The position numbers were made by a program, and so were the translations under genes. The notes beneath the pieces were generated by a model. That model was not told the DNA's origin. It worked only from the letters and a program-made list of their open reading frames with translations, and did not search any database. This document shows positions 1-7,610 of a stretch of 25,000 nt of DNA, piece by piece; positions within the stretch are counted from its first letter, which is position 1; every line of letters starts with the position of its first letter. The DNA lies in contig CM022666.1 in assembly GCA_012295275.1 (NCBI GenBank), positions 10,917,077 through 10,942,076 of the forward strand. Direction: 5' to 3'. This DNA comes from Chrysomallon squamiferum (Eukaryota > Mollusca > Gastropoda > Neomphalida > Peltospiridae).

Positions 1-63
1 GTGTGCGTAGTGTGTGTTGTATTCGATTATTTTGGGACGGTAATATTATTATTATTAAATAAT

Positions 64-69
<6 letters not shown>

Positions 70-110
<41 letters not shown>

Positions 111-114
111 TTTT
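70..114. repeat. (TTTA)n microsatellite
   Basis: About eleven uninterrupted TTTA units are visible. No function is evident. Confidence 0.95.
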
Positions 115-478
115 ATTCTTGGTTTCTCTTTTTCTTTTATTTTCTCCTTGCTGCTTCAAATTGTTCAACAGTGCAGTGTTTCTCAGTCAGTTTTCATAAA
201 TAAAATGTATTTTACGGTCTACTGGAAGATGCACATTAAAAAATAGTCTTAATTTCTTTTCCCGTGTTATCATTATAAAGATATACAAGAGTAATAATAT
301 TAAGCAATACAATTATGTTTGATACGATTAATATTAAAATGTTATGTGTCATTACGCGTTCATTGAAAGAATACTGAAATATTTGAACACGAGCTTAAAT
401 GTATGTATGTGTGTGTACACACACACATACACTCACATAGGATTTAAATTTATGCAGAAGTAAAAACATTCTCATACG

Positions 479-483
<5 letters not shown>

Positions 484-570
<87 letters not shown>
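484..570. repeat. (GA)n microsatellite
   Basis: A perfect GA dinucleotide run of about 87 bases. It lies on the 3' side of gene B, where the minus-strand transcript would read it as TC/UC if transcription extends this far. Confidence 0.97.
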
Positions 571-575
<5 letters not shown>

Positions 576-860
576 TTTAATTTTGCCTAACTCGTGTGCT
601 TTTCACTTTTTCTCACAACAACTTTTTCAATAACTTTATTTCGTAATTTTTCGTATGAACAAAATTAAACGAAGTAAACAAAAAAGATAACGAAACCGAA
701 AAAGAAACAAAAAATAGTTCCACAGTATTTCAAAAAGCCAAAAAGAATGCAATATATTAATTCTTTTTAACTGTAACCGCTCTTAAATATTTTAAAATAT
801 TTTTGGTATATTTGTTTCTTTTTGACTTCCTTATCTTTCGCTTTAATATTATTTATTTAT

Positions 861-1643
861 TTAATAATTGCTATTCCCAAAGTCATCTTCATATTCAATA
901 ATTTTACGTTCAAACTGTGTCCCTTCATTATCTGATTCACCACCTTTCTCGCCATAGCTATTCTTCCTATCACTTTCGTCATTTTCCATCACCCTCCAGA
1001 TAGCACGTCTCTCTTCCGCTGTTGCAGTATCGCTGCTGGCGTGCCTCTGCCGTTTTGAAAAGCTGACGTCGTTGTAATCATCAAATATTTCTGCTGTTGA
1101 AGGGTAAACTTCTTCAGAAGCTTTAATTTTAGAGTTATCCTTGCTTTTTTTAACATTGTCTTCTGTTTCCAACTGAGAAGATGGAAAATCTTCAACTATT
1201 AGTTTATTTTTGGTTCTGCTATTTTCATTTTCCTCTTCGTTTTCAGTTTCTATGGTCCCGCGTTTAAAAATTTTAGATCTACCATCAGAGTTTGCATTTT
1301 GTTGTTTCGTGGCTGTCAGAATATCGCCTATACTCATCTCTGAATTGTCCTCATCGTACTGTGCAGCATGCTTGGCAATAAAACTGGCGTTTGTATATCT
1401 AATCTCATTTTTATCAGTTTCTTGTTTTGTACCGGATATGACTTTTTGCTTGTCGTTTTCAGCAAGTACAAACTTTTCAACAGCATCAGCCACGTTTTCA
1501 CGCTGTTCTGATTCACGGGCCTCGTCGGGTTTATTGTCAAATTCAACTTTTTGTCCTTTATTCTTGTTGCCATCTACCTGTTCTATGACTACGTAAAAAT
1601 GTTTCTTGCCTTTATACACACGTCCAATCCTTAGAACTGTATC
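861..1643 (-). CDS. Long open frame after gene B: possible alternative last exon
   Basis: This frame encodes about 252 residues from a GTG at 1619 to a stop at 861, and stays open further upstream to about 1745, overlapping the end of gene B exon 4 in another frame. It has no convincing ATG, so it is more likely an exon or a frame-shifted tail than a separate gene. The product is rich in Glu, Lys, Asn, Asp and Ser with an acidic end (EYEDDFGNSNY), similar in character to gene B. It contains KKHFYVVIEQVDGNKNKGQK, loosely resembling KIKYILKFKVDADDTNGGK near the gene B C-terminus. One possible join uses a donor after 1765 (G|GTGAGA, phase 1) and an acceptor before 1642 (ACAG|AT), removing 122 bases and giving a protein of about 874 aa. 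The acceptor lacks a pyrimidine tract. Random AT-rich DNA rarely stays open this long, but function is unproved. Confidence 0.5.
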   Translation of the reverse strand, partial: DTVLRIGRVYKGKKHFYVVIEQVDGNKNKGQKVEFDNKPDEARESEQRENVADAVEKFVLAENDKQKVISGTKQETDKNEIRYTNASFIAKHAAQYDEDNSEMSIGDILTATKQQNANSDGRSKIFKRGTIETENEEENENSRTKNKLIVEDFPSSQLETEDNVKKSKDNSKIKASEEVYPSTAEIFDDYNDVSFSKRQRHASSDTATAEERRAIWRVMENDESDRKNSYGEKGGESDNEGTQFERKIIEYEDDFGNSNY

Positions 1644-1696
1644 TGTTTGTTTTCGATCGTTAAGTTTCCTTTCTCCAGAGTTATCTCTGTTCTCTG

Positions 1697-3306
1697 TTAG
1701 TCGTTCAGTTTTACCTTGTCGCCCTTTCTTTCTTTTAGAGATTTATTTTTTTCAGAGCTCTCACCCGGGTTCGCTTTGCCTCCGTTTGTGTCATCAGCGT
1801 CCACCTTGAACTTGAGAATGTATTTAATTTTTCCACCTGCTTTTTTCAAGCTGTTACGGTTCTCTTTTGATTTAATGGCTTTATTCTCGTAGCCCTGTTG
1901 TTCATCCGCTATATTTTTCTTCTTTCGCATAAGTCGACGTTTTTTTATTGAAATTATTTTTTTCGCATTTGTTTCATTTTCATGCTCATCTTTTCGGTTA
2001 ATCGCATCTTCTTTTGTACGACGCCATATATTACGCTTTTCAGATTCATCTTCGTCTTTTCTTGATTTTCTCATTTTTCTAATTCTGCCAACATTTTCTG
2101 TGGCTTTCGTTTCCTTCGTTCTGACTTTTTTTCTTCTTCTAGGCATGTCCCGTGTTAGTCTGTTTCGCTGTTTGTTACCGATTTGACTCTCGTTTATTCT
2201 TGTATTCTCTCGCTCTCTTCCTGTCCACTGTAACTGACTGTCATCATTTCGAGTTACGTATTTGAGATCTTCAGAATTTTCCATCTCTCTTTTGCTTCCA
2301 TTCTGGAAAATGTCCGTCACGCTGGCGACTCCAATACCATCAGTCTCAACACCAACGTTTCCACTCGGTTTTCTACCATCTCTTACCATCTGATAGACTT
2401 TTCTGTCAGCTGCTTCTGACTGTGATGGAAGTAAACGATGCTGTTGTCGTAGATTTTTGTGAAATAAACCCCGACCTTTTTGTATAGATATTCGTGGTTT
2501 TTCTTTTTCCTTTGGATGATATATGCTCAAATGTTCTTCTCCTCCTTCATTTTTTTCCACTTGTTCCTGTTCTTTTTCTTCTTTAGACGTGAGAGATGGA
2601 TTCTGCTCGAAAGCCCTCAGCTTTTCCTTCCCTTCTTTGTTAGTGTCACCAAGAACACTGTCCAAATCATCTTTTGAAAGGTAACTGTTCAGTTTTAGAA
2701 TACGCTTTTGGATGCTGGTCATCGCAGAGTCCAAAGCTTTGTCCAGTCGTGAATTCATCTTCTCCAGCTGCTGCTGAAACGAAATCCTTTCTTTTTCTTC
2801 TAGAGATCGTTTCGCTTCTATCGAGTCTGGAATCCATTCTCCGTCCTCGACTGAACGCTTTGTTCTAACAGTGTCCAAACTGGGGTCCATGTTTGAGACA
2901 CCGTGCTTCGTTTCCTGGTCTTTTAGAGATGGCTTCGTTTTCACAGAATTTAAAACTGTTGCCTTGTCTTTTAGAAATCTCTTCATTCTAGCCAATTTTG
3001 AAATCGTTTCATGATCTCTAAGAAGTCGTTTCGCTAAAATCATCTTTGAGTTTATTTTTTTCTTTGCAAGCGACTGCTTTTTAGTAATCCATTCTTTGTC
3101 ATCCATATAACGTATCTTTTTAGGCAGACTTGAAATTTTATCTTTATGTTTCACGGACCGCTTTGTTTTACTCGAATCATCAGAAGAAGGGTCGTTTGAA
3201 ACGCTGCGTTTCTTCCTTCTTTTTCTTCCGATGTCCAGATTTAAAGTTCTTCTCCTGTGACTTGGAGGACCGGCGTCATCAACATCATGTTCAATTCCGT
3301 TAGCAT
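1697..3306 (-). CDS. Gene B exon 4: conserved peptide, 16-aa repeats and charged tail
   Basis: Acceptor TTTTTCAG precedes ATGCTAACGG. The phase-1 join restores Asp of DANGIEH. The frame continues for about 535 codons to TAA at 1697-1699. The Met of the longer open frame at 3328 lies inside the intron and is not the start. The N-terminal 26 residues are nearly identical to gene A. The basic tracts and repeats are described in separate entries. Confidence 0.88.
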
Positions 3307-4721
3307 CTGAAAAATGTCGACGAAACATTTTACATTACTGCTGCTGTTGTTGTTGCTATTACGAACATTTGTTATCCTATAATGAATACTAATACAAATA
3401 CTACTTCTAATTCTAATACTAATATCAATACCAATAATAGTTTCATATTATCATCACTATTATACCATTTTTTCATACTTTTCCATAGGGGCACATTACA
3501 TAATAATATTGGGAAAATATCAGAAGCAGGGTTTTGAAAATGTGTAAAAGTCAACAGCCTAATCCTATAGTCATATTAATTTCTAAGTTAATCTTGACAG
3601 GAACAGAGTTCCGGTTCGTTTTCGTATACCTCGTTTCCGTTTTTGTGGCGGCACATCGAGGTTCTCGTTGCTGACTTTTTCTCCAAAACCTTCGTTGTAT
3701 TTGTAGTTTATTTTCACATACGTGTTGTCTTCGTCGTGATCCTTCATGTCAGGCATGTTGGGTACGTCTCTCTGAGAAATAAAAATCAGAAGAAAAAAAG
3801 AAACAAAAAATCTTTACTTTTATACATACGTGCTTATATATTTATATACACACTGATATTTGTTTACTAATTTAAAATGCCTGTTTTGATGTTTACTCGT
3901 ATATATGTAAATGTGTGTATTTGTGAGTGTTTGCGTTTGTGTGTGTGTTCATAAAGAAAAAAAAATTGGTGTAAATCTTCGCAAATATATTATTTTGTCT
4001 CACAGTCGCATAACTAAAGTTTAGCAAGTATGGCAAGCGCCGTGGGCTCAACTGCGCACTTTCTACTAAACTTCACTGGCATTGTTAAGCCGATTTCATA
4101 GTAAAATTATCTGAAAAACATGTGTGAGATATAATCCATAGCTACACTCCTAGTCTTTCATAATTTTTGTTGCAAATAACAATAATAACAATGTAAAATC
4201 GAATTTAAAAAGTGGAGTGAAAGAGAAAAGAAAGGAAAGAAAAGAATTTATAAATGAAAAAAATAATTTAAATAAAAAAAAATAAAAAGAATAAAGAAAG
4301 GAAAAGGAAAAATAACAAAATGTTTACCTTGGAAACGCAGTGGCCGTAACCGGGTAACGCACGCACACAAATCTGATTAAGTCCAGGACAGTCGGACGTT
4401 GACAGACATATCTGTGGAAATACTCTTCTCTGAAAATGTCAGCGCGTGTGTCCGTGTGTCAGTAAATCTGTACTTGTGTCTATACGTATGTTATTTGTTT
4501 CTGTACTTGTGTCTCTGTGTTTGTAATTTGTTTCTAAATTTAAATCTGTATGTGTATTTATTGCTGCATTTACGACTATATGTTTGTAGTTTGTTTCTGT
4601 GATATTTATTATCAACCGCTTCGTATAACTAAACCTATAGTCTCACCTTCTGGATCCTTCTACTGTGACAGCCACAAACAAGAACAAGAAGATGAATAAC
4701 TAGTGACCTGAAAACTTTCAT
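1697..4721 (-). CDS. Gene B: secreted Lys/Arg-rich precursor-like protein, tandem paralog of gene A
   Basis: I do not recognise this family. Coding exons on the minus strand are 4721-4647, 4411-4328, 3771-3630 and 3306-1697; all junctions are GT-AG with phases 0, 0 and 1, and the joined frame is about 636 aa. Residues 1-20 look like a signal peptide (MKVFRSLVIHLLVLVCGCHS). Residues 26-53 hold four cysteines spaced 5, 6 and 9. Residues 54-100 are an acidic linker ending in PPQKRKR. Residues 101-126 carry DANGIEH and SHRRRTLNLDI, then Gly and RKRRKKR. Residues about 132-280 are a 16-residue repeat array with KR sites. Residues about 277-320 look helical, and the rest is charged and low-complexity. 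Gene A, 1.6 kb upstream, has the same exon order, phases and key segments. The signal peptide plus polybasic sites suggest secretion and convertase processing, which is inference. The C-terminal end is uncertain because of the open frame downstream. Confidence 0.85.
2768..3214 (-). repeat. Coding array of 16-residue KR-containing repeats in gene B
   Basis: Units begin at spacing 16 residues (48 bases) at precursor residues 132, 148, 176, 192, 208, 224, 249 and 265, with shorter pieces of 12 and 9 residues at 164 and 240. Typical units are TKRSVEDGEWIPDSIE, AKRSLEEKERISFQQQ, AKRLLRDHETISKLAR and MKRFLKDKATVLNSVK. The approximate pattern is x-K-R-[SFL]-[VL]-x-[DE]-x-E-x-[IV]. Most units start with a dibasic pair followed by Ser, Phe or Leu. 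Confidence 0.85.
3307..3629 (-). other. Gene B intron 3
   Basis: This 323-base phase-1 intron runs from GTATACG to TTTTTCAG. It is AT-rich with no other feature. The same intron, in the same phase and place, exists in gene A. Confidence 0.8.
3630..3771 (-). CDS. Gene B exon 3: acidic linker ending in KRKR
   Basis: This 142-base exon (phase 0-1) encodes 47 residues, rich in Asp, Glu and Asn, ending QKRKR plus the first base of the next codon. KRKR fits the furin-type R-x-K/R-R grammar only partly, but is a strong basic cleavage-like site directly before the conserved DANGIEH segment. Sequence identity with gene A exon 3 is low apart from the KRKR end. Confidence 0.82.
3772..4327 (-). other. 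Gene B intron 2
   Basis: This 556-base intron has donor GTAAAC and acceptor TTTCTCAG. It is AT-rich apart from a GC-richer nested inverted repeat near 4017-4073. No exon-like frame with matching phase was seen. Confidence 0.75.
4328..4411 (-). CDS. Gene B exon 2: four-cysteine module
   Basis: This 84-base exon is symmetric (phase 0-0), with acceptor CCACAG and donor GTAAAC. It encodes 28 residues with Cys spacing C-x5-C-x6-C-x9-C and the end YGHCV, also found in gene A exon 2. The small module resembles short disulfide-rich domains of secreted proteins, but I cannot assign it to a named family. Confidence 0.85.
4647..4721 (-). CDS. Gene B exon 1: signal peptide
   Basis: This exon encodes 25 residues from an ATG, with a hydrophobic core (LVIHLLVLV) and a likely cleavage after CGCHS. 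It ends CAG AAG|GTGAGA, a strong donor in phase 0. It is too short to be found as an open frame and was recognised by its correspondence to gene A exon 1. Confidence 0.85.
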
Positions 4722-5265
4722 TCTCTTCTTCTCTCTTTTCAAATCATGGATAAATAAATAACACATCTGCAACAAAGAGTGTATCACAGGCAAATGAAAT
4801 ATTAGCACTACTTCCAGTGTTTAATTATCTTCTCCAGAGCGGTTCCAGTGGATCGTGAAAACATGTAGCAAATTAATAATAATAATAATATAGTAACAAT
4901 AATAATAATAAATATATAAATACTGAAATAAATTAAATGGTTCGTTATAACAATTACAAATATAAAGAAAAAAAGCGAAACTCTTCGTCAAATTTAAATA
5001 AATAAATAAGTAAATTAAAAAGAAGAATAAAATAAAAGAATAGAAATAACTGCAGAAAGAAAATCGAAAGCGGCAACAGTTGAACAGAACTGAAAATGAG
5101 TTTCATCAAAATAATAAGGAATTACAAAATAAATGTTACGCGAGCTAACTTTTGATAAAATATAAACTTATCATAAAATAATGATGATGATGATGAATAT
5201 TTAACCACTGTTCAAGTTTAGTTCACCTGTTTATTTACTGCGCTTTTCTAACTGATTTTAACGTT

Positions 5266-5273
5266 TGACGTCA
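5266..5273. promoter_or_regulatory. CRE palindrome upstream of gene B
   Basis: TGACGTCA is the consensus cAMP-response element bound by CREB/ATF bZIP factors. It is 545 bases upstream of the gene B ATG, and a second copy lies 38 bases further away. Regulatory function is inferred. Confidence 0.45.
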
Positions 5274-5303
5274 CAGCCGCTATGACAGCGATTCTTGTAA
5301 AAT

Positions 5304-5311
5304 TGACGTCA
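5304..5311. promoter_or_regulatory. Second CRE palindrome upstream of gene B
   Basis: A second perfect TGACGTCA within 40 bases of the first. Such pairing is unlikely by chance in AT-rich, CpG-poor DNA. Confidence 0.45.
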
Positions 5312-5493
5312 TTTATTTATTGTTTTGCCTCAAAACATTTTATTTTCGTTCTGCAGAGACCTTCAGATATTCCTAAAGTATTTTTTCGTCTGAAAGTTTT
5401 GTTGCAGATCCAATTTTTTATGTTCTAAAATCTACCGCTAAGAACTAGAAAAACAAAAGGTACCAGTGGACTGATTCACAGATAGATAAGTGA

Positions 5494-5548
<55 letters not shown>
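5494..5548. repeat. (ATT)n microsatellite
   Basis: An uninterrupted ATT/TTA trinucleotide run of about 18 units. Confidence 0.95.
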
Positions 5549-5780
5549 GATATATGGCTGTTATTAGATTTATTGAACTTATATAGTATTTCTTCCTTTT
5601 ATTTATTTTTAGTTTTCTGTTGTTGCTGTTGTTATTGTTGATGTTAGCAGTAGTAGCAGTAATTAGTGGGGGAAGTAATATTAGTATGTGTTTTTGTTTC
5701 ACTATGTTTAGATGTAAACTATAGTCAGCACACTCGTAAGAACATGGCGTTTTTGACTATTACTCTATTTTATTCATTAG

Positions 5781-5783
<3 letters not shown>

Positions 5784-5837
<54 letters not shown>
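5784..5837. repeat. (TC)n microsatellite
   Basis: A perfect TC dinucleotide run of about 54 bases between gene A and gene B. Confidence 0.95.
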
Positions 5838-5839
<2 letters not shown>

Positions 5840-5985
5840 GCAAATGTGGGTGTGCTTATCCAGTTTGTAATTAATTCCACGTTTCGTATTCTTTTTCATT
5901 TCATTTTTGGTTTTGTTATGTTACTTATTCAGTTATTTATTTTCTTAAATTTTTAATCAAAATAATACTCACACCAGAATGATTG

Positions 5986-6009
5986 TTTATTTATTTATTT
6001 ATTTATTTA

Positions 6010-6040
<31 letters not shown>
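5986..6040. repeat. Compound (TTTA)n-(TTAC)n microsatellite
   Basis: About six TTTA units pass directly into about seven TTAC units, which suggests point mutation and spread of a variant unit. Confidence 0.93.
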
Positions 6041-6041
<1 letters not shown>

Positions 6042-6140
6042 TTTGTTTGTTTTTTTTTATTTATTTATTTATTTGTTCTTGTTGTTGTTGGTTTGTTATT
6101 TTACATTTTTTAAAATTATTTAATTATTTGGTTATTATTA

Positions 6141-6141
6141 C

Positions 6142-6190
<49 letters not shown>
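6141..6190. repeat. (TTA)n microsatellite
   Basis: A TTA run of about 16 units just beyond the gene A stop codon, probably inside its 3' UTR. On the minus-strand transcript it would read UAA/AAU. Confidence 0.93.
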
Positions 6191-6194
<4 letters not shown>

Positions 6195-6301
6195 ATGTAA
6201 CTATGGTTGCAAGACGTGGAAGAGGACAGATCTATTTTCAAAATTGTTACTGTTCAGCAAATCAAATGTCTTACAAAACTTTAAGTCAGAAATTTTATAT
6301 A

Positions 6302-7173
6302 TTAATTTATTGTTGCTTTCTGGTTTTCATGTTCCACTGATTTTTGTATTCTACGCCTGAACCATTTTCTAAATTCGGTTTTCCAATCTGTATTACTTTT
6401 GTTTGTTTTAACTTCCGCATCCACCTTACGAACTACATTTATTTTTATTTGTTTCTTTTTGCTTTCTTTTACGGTTTCGTTTTTGCTGTTAATTGGAGCC
6501 TCGATAGTTTGTTTAATATTTAGTACCTCACTTTCATTTGTTTGTTTATTAAGGTTTTCAATTTTGTGTTGGACGTTAATTTTAATTTTTGTACCATTAT
6601 CGTGATCGCTCCTATTTTTATTCTCCTTCTTTTCTTGCACGACAGTTGCTGAGCCTTTGCTTGGTTTTGTGTGTTTTTTCACTATTAGACCTAATATTAT
6701 TTTTTTCGGAGGTTGAACATTTTCTTCTTCCATTTCATCTTTCTCCACTGCTCTCGTTACTGCTTCTGCCAATTCCTCTGCCGAAAATGGTTCGTCTTCG
6801 AATATATATTTATTGGTTTTGTGTATCAAATTCTGGAGTTTGTGAATGGCATCGCGTAGTTCTACATCAACGTAACTGTTTCGTTTTAGTAACGCATGTT
6901 CAAGAGAAAGAGCCTGGCGCATGCTCAGATTCGACATTTTTCTCCTGAAAATCGTAGAAAGAGAAGAAAACTCGTCCAGGTTTTCTAGAAGTCCTTTTAT
7001 TTCTCTTCTTTTTCTTCTATTTTTACCTTTTTTTCTCGTTCTTCTTTTTCTTTTTCTTCTGCTTCTCCTTTTTCTTCTTTTTCTTCGTCTTCCAGTTATG
7101 TCTAGATTTAAAGTTCTTCTCCTGTGACTAGCAGGAGCGGAATCATCAACATAGTGTTCAATTCCGTTAGCAT
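6302..7173 (-). CDS. Gene A exon 4: conserved peptide, polybasic tract and charged tail
   Basis: Acceptor TTCTACAG precedes ATGCTAACGG, restoring Asp of DANGIEH in phase 1. About 289 codons follow to the stop at 6302. The first 26 residues are nearly identical to gene B exon 4, and the basic tract follows directly. The Met at 7204 of the longer open frame lies in the intron. Confidence 0.88.
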
Positions 7174-7544
7174 CTGTAGAAAATACATAAAAAAATGAAA
7201 TCACAAATGAATTACGGAGTGAATAACATCTTGATAATGATCATTACCATCTATATCACACCACTATATGTATGTGCATTTGCGTGCGTGATACAGATGT
7301 AGATACGTAGTCATTTATGCCTTATATGTGTCTGTGTGTATGTATGCGTACCTTGTATTATGTGTTTATGAACTTATGCACATTTTTAAGTGTTTATGGG
7401 CATGTACGTCAATATATATATATGTGTGTGTTTGTATTTGTGCTTGTATGTGTTATGTATGTATGTATGTATGTATATAAATACATTTGTATTTATGGAC
7501 GTATGTATATTGCCGTTTGTCTATTATTATTTTAATTATATTTA

Positions 7545-7610
<66 letters not shown>

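Larger units (their letters stand above)
1..860. other. Repeat-rich flank and probable gene B 3' end
   Basis: No coding region is convincing here. The stretch contains a TTTA run (about 70-114), a long GA run (484-570) and AT-rich sequence. Just left of the stop codon of the open frame at 861-1619, several TTTATT copies (about 850-866) read as AATAAA on the minus strand. They could be polyadenylation signals for gene B if that frame belongs to its transcript. Confidence 0.5.
4722..6301. other. Intergenic region between gene A and gene B
   Basis: This region should hold the gene A 3' UTR and the gene B promoter. It contains microsatellites (ATT 5494-5548, TC 5784-5837, TTTA/TTAC 5986-6040, TTA 6141-6190) and two perfect CRE palindromes at 5266-5273 and 5304-5311. 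No further coding exon is supported. A clear TATA box was not identified. Confidence 0.6.

Noticed and set aside
1210-1596. Plus-strand 128-codon frame and two minus-strand frames overlapping the gene B tail
   Set aside because: They are shadows of the charged minus-strand frame at 861-1619, with no own start context or domain.
5445-5702. Minus-strand frame with poly-Ile
   Set aside because: It is produced by the ATT microsatellite at 5494-5548.
6399-7127. Several hydrophobic plus-strand frames
   Set aside because: They are antisense to gene A exon 4: Lys/Arg/Glu-rich coding reads as Leu/Phe/Ser on the opposite strand.
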